Below are positions 24,772 to 33,095 of a DNA stretch of 33,565 nucleotides, one piece after another. Position 1 is the first letter of the stretch. Each line of letters starts with the position of its first letter. The notes beneath the pieces are model-generated. The model was not told the DNA's origin. It made no database searches and saw only the letters and a program-made list of their open reading frames with translations. The stretch comes from CAIPAT01 sp041665605 (lineage in GTDB: Bacteria; Verrucomicrobiota; Lentisphaeria; Victivallales; Victivallaceae). The position numbers and the translations under genes were made by a program. Where the stretch lies: assembly GCA_041665605.1 (NCBI GenBank), contig JBAYIO010000064.1, positions 1 to 33,565 of the forward strand, given 5' to 3'.

Positions 24772-25224
24772 TTATGCACGCACAACCCAGACTTTCAGTT
24801 TGGGGGTGACGTCATGATGAAGCTTGACTTCGATTTCAAACTTGCCCAACTGCTTGATGGGCTCTTCCATCTTGAGTTTCAGATGATCAACATGCAGCCC
24901 GAGTTCCGCAAGTTTATCAGCGATATTTCTGGCGCTGACGGAACCGAACAGCTTGTCGTCGCCTGAAGCCTGCATGGGAATGGTGACGTCGGCTTCCGCG
25001 ATTTTGACGGCAAGCGTCTTCGCGGCTTCGAGTTCCTGTTTGCGGTGTGCTTCAATTTTTTCTTTTCTGGCAGCCAGGACTCTCAACGTTCCTGAGGTCG
25101 CTTTCGCGGCCAGGCCTTTCGGCACCAGGAAATTTCTGGCATATCCGGGGGCAACGTTTACTTCATCTCCGGCGAGTCCCAGATTTTCAACGTCTTCGAG
25201 CAATATTAATTTTATTAACGCCAT
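24772..25224 (-). CDS. rplI: 50S ribosomal protein L9
   Basis: The product is 150 residues, the usual length. The N-terminal signature VAPGYARNFLVPKGLA is exact for L9, joined by the long basic helix (RKEKIEAHRKQELEAAKTLA) to a C-terminal domain with LFGSVSARNIADKL. It sits between rpsR and dnaB, the conserved order. Confidence 0.96.
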   Translation of the reverse strand: MALIKLILLEDVENLGLAGDEVNVAPGYARNFLVPKGLAAKATSGTLRVLAARKEKIEAHRKQELEAAKTLAVKIAEADVTIPMQASGDDKLFGSVSARNIADKLAELGLHVDHLKLKMEEPIKQLGKFEIEVKLHHDVTPKLKVWVVRA

Positions 25225-25252
25225 GACTTTATAACTCCTTAGCTAAATCTGC

Positions 25253-25489
25253 TTATAATACCAGACTGATGATTCTGGCACGCTTGATGGCGACACTGAG
25301 CATCTTCTGATGCAGCAGACAGGTGCCGGTGATACGGCGGGGAAGGATCTTGCCTTTTTCGGTCTGGAACTTTTTCAGGGTTTCCGGATCTTTGAAATCA
25401 ATATAGTTGGCGCTGACTTCGCAAAAACGACAGATTTTCGGTTTGTTAACCCGCCTTTTGCGCCTTATTGTGTTATTCTTCTTTTCCAT
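25253..25489 (-). CDS. rpsR: 30S ribosomal protein S18
   Basis: The product is 78 residues. A basic start (MEKKNNTIRRKRRVNKPKIC) leads into YIDFKDPETLKKFQTEKGKI, LPRRITGTCLLHQKML and VAIKRARIISL, the S18 core with the RRITG loop. It binds S6, encoded two genes upstream in the same operon. Cys near the N terminus (KICRFCE) suggests a zinc-type S18, though only two Cys plus neighbours are visible. Confidence 0.95.
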   Translation of the reverse strand: MEKKNNTIRRKRRVNKPKICRFCEVSANYIDFKDPETLKKFQTEKGKILPRRITGTCLLHQKMLSVAIKRARIISLVL

Positions 25490-25537
25490 ATTTCTGGTCC
25501 TTTGGTTTGTTATTTATATATTAATAATCGTTTAAGA

Positions 25538-26140
25538 CTAAAACGGAATGTCATCCTCGGCTTCATCGCCGACTTTAAATGCATTGTCCGGCATGGGAGG
25601 AACGCTTCTTTTCTGCTGCGGCTGCTGCTGCGGCTGATTCTGCTGCTGCGGCTGGCGCGGCGGCTGATATTGCGGCTGCGGCTGGTACTGCGGCTGTTGC
25701 GGCGGCTGGTACTGCGGCTGCGGCGGCTGGTACTGCGGCTGCGGCGGCTGATATTGCGGCGGTTCTTCACTGTAGCCTCCGGATTCTCCGGCCTCGGCCC
25801 CGGCCCTGTCGGACTTGCTCAGGAATTGAATCATTTCCGCCACCACTCTCAACTTGGATCGGTTGGCGCCGGTGTCCTTGTCCTTCCACTGGTCAAGCTG
25901 AAGACGTCCTTCAAGCATTACCTGTGAGCCTTTTTCCAGATATTTGCCGCAGTTTTCACCCTGTTTGCCCCAGACGACAACGTCAACAAAGCAGACTTCT
26001 TCTCTATCCTGGCTGTTGACGCTGAACCGGCGGTTCATCGCCAGGCCGAATTCGCATATCGCCATTCCGCCGGTGGTGTAACGCAGTTCAGGCTGACGCG
26101 TAAGATTGCCCAGTAATATCACTTTATTCAGAGAAGCCAT
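25538..26140 (-). CDS. ssb: Single-stranded DNA-binding protein with long Q/P-rich tail
   Basis: The product is 200 residues. The OB-fold (about 1-110) begins MASLNKVILLGNLTRQPELR and includes VVVWGKQGENCGKYLEKGSQ. The linker is then filled with QYQPPQP-type repeats (DNA repeats at about 25612-25755) before the acidic tip DDIPF that recruits partner proteins. The tail is low-complexity and longer than in many SSBs. SSB protects single strands in replication and repair; it lies between rpsF and rpsR as usual. Confidence 0.95.
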   Translation of the reverse strand: MASLNKVILLGNLTRQPELRYTTGGMAICEFGLAMNRRFSVNSQDREEVCFVDVVVWGKQGENCGKYLEKGSQVMLEGRLQLDQWKDKDTGANRSKLRVVAEMIQFLSKSDRAGAEAGESGGYSEEPPQYQPPQPQYQPPQPQYQPPQQPQYQPQPQYQPPRQPQQQNQPQQQPQQKRSVPPMPDNAFKVGDEAEDDIPF

Positions 26141-26166
26141 TGTTTTTCTCCCAAATCCGGCGGGAA

Positions 26167-26499
26167 CTATTCAAGCCGGATATTTTTGACGACTGCCGGA
26201 CGATCATAGTTGATGATCATGTTGCGGACGACTCTTTCATCCAGATGGAATTTGTCGCGGATGACATCAATCTTCTCGGGTTTGGTCTGGAAGATGTAGT
26301 TCCAGTAAACTCCGGCTTTGCGTTTTTCGATTTCACAGGCAAACTGGTGACGGCCCATTGCAACGGACTCTTCCATTTTGCCGCCGAGCTCTCCGATAAG
26401 CGCCGCGAATTCCTTGGTGAAGGCTTCGCCTTCGTCTTCCACTTTCCGGACATCCAGAATAAATATTGCTTCGTATTTTTTCAAAACCTTTTCCTCCAT
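26167..26499 (-). CDS. rpsF: 30S ribosomal protein S6
   Basis: The product is 110 residues from the ATG ending at 26499. A longer frame to 26556 would overlap pth by 53 bases and add 19 residues not typical of S6. YEAIFILDVRKVEDEGEAFT, then ESVAMGRHQFACEIEKRKAG and YWNYIF, and RVVRNMIINYDRP give the S6 fold, partner of S18. First gene of the rpsF-ssb-rpsR-rplI block. Confidence 0.93.
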   Translation of the reverse strand: MEEKVLKKYEAIFILDVRKVEDEGEAFTKEFAALIGELGGKMEESVAMGRHQFACEIEKRKAGVYWNYIFQTKPEKIDVIRDKFHLDERVVRNMIINYDRPAVVKNIRLE

Positions 26500-26503
26500 G
26501 GTT

Positions 26504-27142
26504 TTAGTTTTTTTCTCCGGCGTCGCCGGAATTTTCTTTATTCTTTTCAACGCCAATTTCCATGCCGTTGAAACTGTTCATGGCCGCTGCGATCCCTCGC
26601 GAAACCGCCATTATCACGGCATCGGCTGCCGCTTTGATAACTTTGTCAAAAACCGGTTGTTTACTGGCCGGGAACTTCGACAGCACATGGTCTATCTGCT
26701 GTCCTCGCACCGCCTCGCCGACTCCGATCCGCAGCCGGGCAAACTTTTGTGATTCGAGACTGCCGATGACAGACTCCACTCCATTGTGCCCCGCGCTGCT
26801 GCCGTCTTTCCTTAATCTGATCCTGCCCAGCGGCAGATCAACATCATCGTAGACCAGCATGATCTCTTCCGGCTGAAGCCCGTTGCGCATCGCCAGCCCC
26901 GCCACGGATTTCCCGCTCAGATTCATGAACGTCATCGGCTTGAGCAACGTCAAGTTCTGACCTTTGAATCTGCCTTCCCAGTATATTCCGCTGAACCCCT
27001 CCTTTTTGTCATAGTTTCCAGGCAGCATTTTCAACAAGGCGTCAATTGCTTCGAATCCGGCATTGTGACGGGTCTTTTCATATCCCCTGCCGGGATTACC
27101 AAGTCCAACCACAAGTTGAATCCGGTGTTCTGCTGCTGACAT
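26504..27142 (-). CDS. pth: Peptidyl-tRNA hydrolase
   Basis: The product is 212 residues from ATG 27142; an upstream GTG (27148) is too close to the AAAGGA site. LVVGLGNPGRGYEKTRHNAG gives the Asn and catalytic His, LLKPMTFMNLSG and MLVYDDVDLPLGRIRLR the conserved Asp region, and GSSAGHNGVESVIGSL the third motif. It frees peptides from stalled tRNA. The C terminus is slightly longer than usual. It is placed with rplY and prs upstream, a common arrangement. Confidence 0.95.
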   Translation of the reverse strand: MSAAEHRIQLVVGLGNPGRGYEKTRHNAGFEAIDALLKMLPGNYDKKEGFSGIYWEGRFKGQNLTLLKPMTFMNLSGKSVAGLAMRNGLQPEEIMLVYDDVDLPLGRIRLRKDGSSAGHNGVESVIGSLESQKFARLRIGVGEAVRGQQIDHVLSKFPASKQPVFDKVIKAAADAVIMAVSRGIAAAMNSFNGMEIGVEKNKENSGDAGEKN

Positions 27143-27187
27143 CTGCACAAATCCTTTTGAAAGCCTGGCCTGTCTTTTATTCTGAAC

Positions 27188-27949
27188 TTATTTCTTTTTT
27201 GCAGCAGGTTTTGCGGCAGGCGCTTTGGCTCCGGCGGCAGGCTTGGCTCCGGCGGCAGGCTTGGCTCCGGCGGCAGGCGCTTTGGCTCCGGCGGCGGGTG
27301 CTTTGGCTCCGGCGGCGGGCGCTTTGGCGGCAGGTGCTTTCGCGGCGGCGGCAGGCGCGGCAGCGGCGGCAGTTGCGGCAGGCGCGGCCTCGGCAGTGGA
27401 CGGCTTGATCATGTGGAATACCACGGCTTCCGGATCGCTGATCGCGGTGACGCCTTCCGGCATTACCAGATCTTTGACGTGGATGCTGTGGTCAACTTCC
27501 AGGTTGCTGAGGTCAATGGTGATCGCTTCCGGCAGTGCCGCGGGCAGTGCGCTTACTTCGATTGCATGCATCGGCTGTTCGAGGATGCCGCCATGTGCAA
27601 TCCCGATTGACACCGCATTGGAAGCCGGATGGATCGGAACTGAGGCATGAATCTTTTCATCCATTCTGACGGCCTGAAAGTCAATATGCAGGAAGACGTT
27701 TCTCAACGTGTCAAACTGCACTTCCTTGATCAGCGCCATACCCGTGGTCGAGCCTTCTTTCAGGCTGATCAGAGTAATGTCCAGATTGGCCAGCGGTTTC
27801 CATTCGTTCACATCAACCAGCACCGGGCGGCAGTCCGCGCCGTGCATGTAAATGTTCGCAGGAATCATGCCGGCTTTTCTGGCGCGGCGTGAGGCGCATT
27901 TGCCGAATGCATCTCGCGACTTTACATTTATTTCATACTTCTTGCTCAT
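27188..27949 (-). CDS. rplY: 50S ribosomal protein L25 (Ctc type) with Ala/Pro/Lys tail
   Basis: The product is 253 residues. The N-terminal L25 domain binds 5S rRNA (GKCASRRARKAGMIPANIYM, then HIDFQAVRMDEKI). A TL5/Ctc-type beta domain follows (SALPAALPEAITIDLSNLEV and HVKDLVMPEGVTAI). The last 65 residues are AAP- and AGAKAPAAGAK-type repeats, a basic unordered tail not found in most L25. ATG 27949 has AAAGGG upstream. Confidence 0.92.
   Translation of the reverse strand: MSKKYEINVKSRDAFGKCASRRARKAGMIPANIYMHGADCRPVLVDVNEWKPLANLDITLISLKEGSTTGMALIKEVQFDTLRNVFLHIDFQAVRMDEKIHASVPIHPASNAVSIGIAHGGILEQPMHAIEVSALPAALPEAITIDLSNLEVDHSIHVKDLVMPEGVTAISDPEAVVFHMIKPSTAEAAPAATAAAAAPAAAAKAPAAKAPAAGAKAPAAGAKAPAAGAKPAAGAKPAAGAKAPAAKPAAKKK
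27213..27330. repeat. Tandem coding repeat in the rplY tail
   Basis: Units of about 18-24 bases (GCTTGGCTCCGGCGGCAG with inserted GCGCTT) repeat in frame and encode the AGAKAP-type tail. The spacing is a multiple of three, so repeat-number changes would keep the frame. Confidence 0.8.
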
Positions 27950-28000
27950 ACTTTCCCTTTCGTTTATTTTAAGGTTATCAGCTTTTTTATTGATTCGTTA

Positions 28001-28939
28001 TTATTTGAAAAGGGAAGATACCGACTTCCCTTCGTGGATTCGCTTGATCGCTTCGCCGAGCAGCGGCGCCACGCTCAGCACCTTGATTTTGCCGCCCAGA
28101 TCATCGCTGACCGGAATGCCGTCCGTGGTGATCAGCTCCTCAATCGCGTCGCATTCCCGGATCCGCTTTTTGCCGTCTTCATTGAGCAGGCAATGGGAAA
28201 CCGCCGCATAAATCTTGGCCGCGCCTTCCTTTTTAAGCAGCTCGGCCGCGGCGCAGATGGTGCCGGCGGTCGAGGTCAAATCGTCGGTGATCGCGCAGAT
28301 TTTGCCTTTGACTTCGCCGACCAGGTGCGACAGCGACACCGAGTGGGCGTTCAACCGGCGTTTGGCGACAATCGCCAGGCCGGCGTTAAGCATATTGGAA
28401 TACGCCATCGCCATCTTCACGCTGCCGGAATCCGGCGAAACCACGACCGCGTCCTCGCCCAGTTTCTTCTTCAGATAGGGGGCCAGCACCGGACGGGCGT
28501 ACAGATGGTCAACGGGAATATCAAAAAATCCCTGAATCTGCTGCGAGTGCAGGTCCATGGCGATAATCCGGTTGGCGCCGGCCACGGTCAGCAGATTGGC
28601 CACCAGCTTGGCGGTGATCGGAACGCGCGGCTTGTCTTTGCGGTCCTGACGGGCGTAGCCGTAAAACGGCAGCACTGCCGTAACCCTGGCGGCGGAGGCG
28701 CGCTTCGCGGCATCCAGCATGATCAGCAGTTCCATCAGGTTTTCATTCGGCGGCGCACAAGTGGGTTGAATAATGAAGATGTCGGCACGGCGGATATTTT
28801 CTTCGAACTGAACGAAAATCTCGCCGTCGGGAAAACGGGTCAAATTCACTTTGCCCAGCGGGGTTCCCAGATATTCAGCGATATCTTTGGTCAGCTTCGG
28901 ATTCGCGGAACCCGAATAAATACAGATGTTGTTTGACAT
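28001..28939 (-). CDS. prs: Ribose-phosphate pyrophosphokinase
   Basis: The product is 312 residues from ATG 28939, which has AAGGA eight bases upstream; longer frames to 28987 add unlikely residues. YSGSANPKLTKDIAEYLGTP, FPDGEIFVQFEENIRRADIF and FIIQPTCAP with NENLMELLIM form the N-terminal domain. YGYARQDRK is the ATP loop, and CAITDDLTSTAGTICAAAEL is the PRPP-binding loop (DDLTSTAGT). It makes PRPP for nucleotides, His and Trp. First gene seen of the minus-strand housekeeping run. Confidence 0.95.
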   Translation of the reverse strand: MSNNICIYSGSANPKLTKDIAEYLGTPLGKVNLTRFPDGEIFVQFEENIRRADIFIIQPTCAPPNENLMELLIMLDAAKRASAARVTAVLPFYGYARQDRKDKPRVPITAKLVANLLTVAGANRIIAMDLHSQQIQGFFDIPVDHLYARPVLAPYLKKKLGEDAVVVSPDSGSVKMAMAYSNMLNAGLAIVAKRRLNAHSVSLSHLVGEVKGKICAITDDLTSTAGTICAAAELLKKEGAAKIYAAVSHCLLNEDGKKRIRECDAIEELITTDGIPVSDDLGGKIKVLSVAPLLGEAIKRIHEGKSVSSLFK

Positions 28940-29223
28940 CAGGGTCATCCTTATGTTTCCAGTTTTCCTTGATTCAACCTGTCGCAACGGCAGGATGATC
29001 AGGCAGCCGGAGACCGGATGCTGAGTCCAAACCTTGCGGGCATGTCCAAACTGAACTTCAAGTTCAAGCCGGGCAAAAATCCTGTTACGGATTAAGGTTT
29101 AATCATACATTTATGAATTATAATTAATTCAGAATCTTTTAAGATAATCCCACTTCCCGCAATTGCAAATCCACGGATTGCTTTTATTGAAAAGTGTTTA
29201 CGCCGATAGCACGGAAATTTGTA
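28940..29223. other. Region upstream of prs
   Basis: No gene is supported here; the frame over it continues only as a shadow. It holds a perfect 15-base palindrome, TGAACTTCAAGTTCA (29052-29066), and an AT-rich stretch near 29100-29135 with a minus-strand TATAAT but no good -35. The prs operon promoter is probably in this interval. Confidence 0.45.
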
Positions 29224-29305
29224 ATTTAACAGGGATATACAGGATAGACAGGATAAGAAATGAATTATTATACAATCCTGTTCATCCTGTATATCTCTGT
29301 TAAAT
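29224..29305. repeat. Long palindromic element (REP-like)
   Basis: Arms 29224-29254 and 29275-29305 are inverted copies matching at 28 of 31 positions, with a 20-base AT-rich loop. Each arm contains an AACAG-GATATACAGGAT core repeated imperfectly (GGATAGACAGGAT), so short direct repeats sit inside each arm. The element supplies the stop codon of the next gene (29300-29302). As RNA it would be a strong hairpin for both directions. Such ACAGGAT-rich palindromes are scattered in many environmental genomes, from memory. Confidence 0.8.
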
Positions 29306-29671
29306 GACTCCCGCTTCGCCCCATCGCCCGGACGGTATTTCGGGGGAATGAGCCGCTTCGGGCAGGATATACACCTCCGCGCTGCCGCTTTCGCCGGCGC
29401 CGTAGTGTACCCGGATTGCTTCGCGATGATATAATTCCGGGGAGCTTTCCAATGCATCCAGTCTCTCCAGCGTTTCGGAATCAACTTCATATACTTCGCC
29501 GTAAACAGTACCTTCGCCTTTGACCGCCGCGGGATAACTGCCCAGGTCATGCAATACCAGACCCTCGGCATAAGCCGTGCGACGCGGCATGTCTTTCAGC
29601 AGATAATGATTAACCTGTCCGTCCATCAGCGTCCCGTAAACAAAAATTTTCGTCAGCTTGTCTGAATCCAT
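29300..29671 (-). CDS. Gamma-glutamylcyclotransferase-like (AIG2/GGCT fold) protein
   Basis: The product is 123 residues, ATG ending at 29671. IFVYGTLMDGQVNHYLL carries the diagnostic YGTL substrate loop, followed by YPAAVKGEGTVYGEVYEVDS and LERLDALESSPELYHREAIR. The family forms 5-oxoproline from gamma-glutamyl amines or peptides; relatives act on other substrates. The catalytic acid is probably the Glu in LDALESSPELY, to be checked by alignment. The stop codon is provided by the palindromic element. Confidence 0.82.
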   Translation of the reverse strand: MDSDKLTKIFVYGTLMDGQVNHYLLKDMPRRTAYAEGLVLHDLGSYPAAVKGEGTVYGEVYEVDSETLERLDALESSPELYHREAIRVHYGAGESGSAEVYILPEAAHSPEIPSGRWGEAGVI

Positions 29672-29710
29672 AATTGAGCTCTTTCAAAATTTAAGAAAGC
29701 CTTTCGATGC

Positions 29711-31174
29711 CTACTGCGTTTTCACTTCAACCTCGCAACCAGGTTCATTATCGAAAAGTGAACTGTCCGCCAAATGGTTTTTATCGCGCGTTATGCGGCG
29801 TCGCTCTTCGTCGGTTCTCACTTCTGTCAATAATAGTTCAAGCAAGGGCAGCATATTCTTTAACCGCCCGAAATTTATTATTAAATTCCATATACTTTCA
29901 AATTTCTTCCACCCTCCGGTGTAGAACAGATGTTTCATTTGATGCTTATATGTATCATGGGAAAATGAGGCTTTAAACACGTTGCTCCATTTATAGAATT
30001 CTTTATATGACCGCCAGTATCCGTTTTCCAGTTCGCCGGCAGTTAAGCCTTTTGTTTGATAAACCACATGCCTGGTATCATACAAGTCCCAGTCTTTCGT
30101 CGTTATTCGTCCGTCGTTCTCCATCCTCTCAAATAACCGGGTTCCCGGATACGGAGTTAAAATATGATATGTTGCAGTGGTAATGGCATTTTCTATTCCC
30201 CAGTCAACTGTACGTTTAAAAACATCCTTGTCATCATTATCCAGCCCGTAAACAAAGCTGCCGTTAATCATGATGCCCAGCGAGTGCAGTCTCCTTGCGG
30301 CAAGCGCGTAATTCTGCGTCAAATTCTGGCTTTTATTGCTTTGTTTCAGGTTCTCCGGTGAAAAAGTTTCGAACCCGACAAACAGACTTCTCAGTCCGGC
30401 TTGCGCGGCTTTTTCGATTAAGTCTCCCTGCAGTATTGAAGACACGGTCGCCGCGCCTTGAAAAACGCGCCCCATGCCGCGCATCGCATGAAAAAGCTCT
30501 TCGGCCAGTTTCGGATTCCCCAGCAAATGATCGTCCAGAAAATATAAATGTCTGCCTTTCAGCCTGTCTATTTCTGTTAAAATCTCATCAACTCTTTGCG
30601 TATAAAACGATTTCCCGCCTTTGAAGAACGCATCTTTATAACAGAAATCGCAATGATGGGGGCAGCCTCTGGAAATAACTAAGGAATTTGGAACAAGATA
30701 CTTTGTCCTTTTAATTAAATCCCTTCTGACGGGCGGCTGGTCTGTTATTGTCCGGCCCGTGGTTGACAAATATCTTTTTTTTGTCCGCTTATTTTTAAAG
30801 TCCTGCAAAAATCCGGGAAAAGTCTGTTCCGCCGGCCCGATAAATATTGAATCCGCAAACTGCGCCGCTTCGTCCGGCAGTGATGTCACATGCAGACCGC
30901 CTAATGCAACAAATACCCCTTTGCTTCTATAATGTCCGGCGATTGCATATGCTCTTTTTGCATTGGTAATATACACCTGGATAATTACCAGGTCGGGCAT
31001 GTCATTTAAAATCAGGTTTTCAACATGCTGGTCCTGCAAATCTATTTCATCGTCAGGCGACAGGTAAGCGGCTAAAGTCGCGAGTCCCAGCGGCGGAAAC
31101 AATGAATATTTGATTGGACGCCAGAATGGACTTGCCGCTTCAGTCAATGACGGCAGGATTAATTTGACTTTCAT
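29711..31174 (-). CDS. B12-binding radical SAM protein
   Basis: The product is 487 residues. A cobalamin-binding N-terminal domain (FPPLGLATLAAYL, then VIIQVYITNAKRAYAIAGHY and ALGGLHVTSLPDEA, without the DXHXXG motif) precedes a radical SAM domain with CPHHCDFCY, FLDDHLLGNP and LFVGFETFSPENLKQ. The C-terminal helical part resembles DUF4070. Relatives (HpnJ/BchE type) modify lipids and cofactors. It starts immediately after the stop of the sugar transferase gene, so both are one operon. Action on a polyprenyl-linked or lipid substrate is plausible but only inferred. Confidence 0.85.
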   Translation of the reverse strand: MKVKLILPSLTEAASPFWRPIKYSLFPPLGLATLAAYLSPDDEIDLQDQHVENLILNDMPDLVIIQVYITNAKRAYAIAGHYRSKGVFVALGGLHVTSLPDEAAQFADSIFIGPAEQTFPGFLQDFKNKRTKKRYLSTTGRTITDQPPVRRDLIKRTKYLVPNSLVISRGCPHHCDFCYKDAFFKGGKSFYTQRVDEILTEIDRLKGRHLYFLDDHLLGNPKLAEELFHAMRGMGRVFQGAATVSSILQGDLIEKAAQAGLRSLFVGFETFSPENLKQSNKSQNLTQNYALAARRLHSLGIMINGSFVYGLDNDDKDVFKRTVDWGIENAITTATYHILTPYPGTRLFERMENDGRITTKDWDLYDTRHVVYQTKGLTAGELENGYWRSYKEFYKWSNVFKASFSHDTYKHQMKHLFYTGGWKKFESIWNLIINFGRLKNMLPLLELLLTEVRTDEERRRITRDKNHLADSSLFDNEPGCEVEVKTQ

Positions 31175-31723
31175 CTATTTCAAATCCTTTTCGGCCCAAA
31201 TCATCTTTCTGATTTTTGTTTTACCAAAAAGATTCATTGAGAAAGACACCATAACCAGCGTGAAATCAATAAAGACATTTCCCGCAGCCACATACTTTTT
31301 ATCCCAGAACCATGATGTTTTTTTATTTTGCCCCCCATAAATCTGGGCGAAGCCTGTTATCCCGGGTTTTACATCCCATCTTGAAATATAAAAATCATTG
31401 TTCCAGTTTAATCTCTCAACATCGTAATCAGTCAATGCTCTTGGGCCAGCAATACTCATATCGCCTTTCAGCACGTTAATAAATTGAGGCAGCTCGTCCA
31501 GTCCAGTTTTCCTAAGAAAATTCCCTGTTTGTGTCGGAATATTATTCACCATGGTTTGAAACTTCAATATGTCAAAACTTTTCTTTTTGAAACCAATTCT
31601 CTTCTGTTTGAATATTATTGGATGTTTCTCTTTGAATTTTAACAGAAGTGAAATTACTAAAATCGGAATCAAGAAAATTATCAAGGCAATTATTGAAAAT
31701 ATAATGTCAAATATTCTTTTCAT
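31175..31723 (-). CDS. Polyprenyl-phosphate sugar-1-phosphate transferase (WcaJ/PglC-like)
   Basis: The product is 182 residues from ATG 31723, which has GGGGGAG right upstream; an upstream frame to 31762 is not needed. An N-terminal re-entrant membrane helix (IFDIIFSIIALIIFLIPILV) is followed by HPIIFKQKRIGFKKKSFDIL-KF, then TGLDELPQFINVLKGDMSIA with GPRAL, the catalytic core of small phosphoglycosyl transferases, and RWDVKPGITGFAQI. It starts a glycan on undecaprenyl phosphate. No other glycosyltransferases are nearby. Confidence 0.88.
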   Translation of the reverse strand: MKRIFDIIFSIIALIIFLIPILVISLLLKFKEKHPIIFKQKRIGFKKKSFDILKFQTMVNNIPTQTGNFLRKTGLDELPQFINVLKGDMSIAGPRALTDYDVERLNWNNDFYISRWDVKPGITGFAQIYGGQNKKTSWFWDKKYVAAGNVFIDFTLVMVSFSMNLFGKTKIRKMIWAEKDLK

Positions 31724-31833
31724 TGCTCCCCCTGTGTCTCCGTCTATGAGTGTGCTTACCAAAAAATCTTTACATACGCGTAAACTTTTTTTAATTTACC
31801 CCGTAAAAACCATGAATCAACAGAGGAGCCGGA

Positions 31834-33021
31834 TCAGATGTTGAACCACGGCAGCGCCTTAAAGCCTTGCCTGGTATAATTGTCATCGCCGCCGTAAACC
31901 AGTGCCCCGGATTTGCAGGATGTCAGTTCCTGCCACCATTTCAACCCGCTGAACATATCAGAGGCGATTGTCGCGCCGGATTTGATTTCAACCGGATACA
32001 GTTTTTCTCCGTTTCCGATTACAACATCAATTTCGTGTCCGGATGAATCGCGCCAATAATAGAGCGGCGGCTCGGTCCCCGTGCTGAAGCATTCTTTGAT
32101 CAGTTCCGATACCACGAAAGTCTCAAAAATCGCGCCTCTGCCGCTATGGTTCACCAGTTCTTCCGGAGTGCGGACGCCAAGCAAATAGCAAAGCAGTCCG
32201 GTGTCGATAAAGTATAGTTTGGGACTTTTGATCATCCGCTTATTGAAATTCCGGTAGTATGGCTGCAAGAGCGTAACGATAAAGCTGGCTTTCAACACGG
32301 ATAACCAGCGCTTGGCCGTAACCATGGAAACGCCGCAGTCGGCGGCAAGGGAGGAATAATTCAGAATCTGTCCGGAGCGCCCGGCGCAAAGCCGGAGAAA
32401 GCGCTCAAAAGTCTCAAGGTCGCCGATATTAATCAGGTTGCGCACATCCCGTTCAAGGTAGGTCTGCGTATATTGCCCCAGCCAGTCAAAAGGGGAATAG
32501 CCGCGGTCATGAACGGGAGGATAAAAACCGCGCTGCATGATCTGGTTCAGTTCGAAACCGGACGTTTTTTTCATCGTTTCCTGTTCGTCAAAAGAAAATA
32601 CGTCCAGGCCGGGATATCCGGCAAGTTCGCGCAGCGAAAACGGCAGCAGATGAAATATTGCGCAACGTCCGGCCAGCGACTGGGAAACGGATTCCATAAG
32701 GAGAAAATTCTGAGAACCGGTGAGAATGAAGCGTCCGGGAATTTTTTCCGCATCGACAATTGGCATCAGATAGGAAAATAATTGAGGCGCGCGCTGGATT
32801 TCGTCCAGAATGACCGGGGTTTTGAACTGAGCAAGAAAACCGTTCGGATCTTCGATTGCAAAATTGCGGACATCGGGTTTTTCCAGATTCACATAAGCGT
32901 AACCGCTAAACAAATCAAGGCAAAGCGTAGTTTTGCCCGATTGCCTGGGACCGGTCAAAGCGATAACCGGATATTGCGCCGCCGCTTTTTTTAACGCCTC
33001 GGCAAGAAAACGCTTAATCAC
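31834..33021 (-). CDS. AAA ATPase with DUF4143 domain
   Basis: The product is 395 residues. The start is GTG (33021), with a perfect AAAGGAGG site upstream. Walker A TGPRQSGKTTL, Walker B TPVILDEIQRAPQLF and sensor ILTGSQNFLL form the AAA_14 domain. DUF4143 follows: WLGQYTQTYLERDVRNLINI, a winged-helix part (YSSLAADCGVSMVTAKRWLS), then GAIFETFVVSELIKE, YYWRDSSGHEIDVVI and YPVEIKSG, a nuclease-like fold. These proteins are very common in anaerobes but their cellular role is not settled; links to toxin-antitoxin and mobile elements are proposed. Two operator-like palindromes lie just upstream. Confidence 0.9.
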   Translation of the reverse strand: MIKRFLAEALKKAAAQYPVIALTGPRQSGKTTLCLDLFSGYAYVNLEKPDVRNFAIEDPNGFLAQFKTPVILDEIQRAPQLFSYLMPIVDAEKIPGRFILTGSQNFLLMESVSQSLAGRCAIFHLLPFSLRELAGYPGLDVFSFDEQETMKKTSGFELNQIMQRGFYPPVHDRGYSPFDWLGQYTQTYLERDVRNLINIGDLETFERFLRLCAGRSGQILNYSSLAADCGVSMVTAKRWLSVLKASFIVTLLQPYYRNFNKRMIKSPKLYFIDTGLLCYLLGVRTPEELVNHSGRGAIFETFVVSELIKECFSTGTEPPLYYWRDSSGHEIDVVIGNGEKLYPVEIKSGATIASDMFSGLKWWQELTSCKSGALVYGGDDNYTRQGFKALPWFNI

Positions 33022-33035
33022 GATACGCCTCCTTT

Positions 33036-33064
33036 GTAAATTTAACTTTGAATATTAAAATTAC
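33036..33064. promoter_or_regulatory. Operator-like palindrome 1 upstream of the DUF4143 gene
   Basis: The 29 bases are symmetric around G33050 at 11 of 14 paired positions; the core is TTTAACTTTGAATATTAAA. It lies immediately upstream of the ribosome site of the minus-strand gene. Confidence 0.6.
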
Positions 33065-33095
33065 ACGGAGGGAAAACTTTTTCAAGCAAAATTCC

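Noticed and set aside
23389..24966. Long plus-strand open frame of 525 codons
   Set aside because: It lies opposite dnaB and rplI, has no family features and is a codon-bias shadow.
25612..25755. CRISPR-like or satellite repeat
   Set aside because: The repeats are in frame inside ssb and encode the Q/P tail; the same applies to 27213-27330 in rplY.
25510..25770. Arg/Ser-rich minus-strand frame
   Set aside because: It is an alternate frame of the Q/P-coding repeats of ssb.
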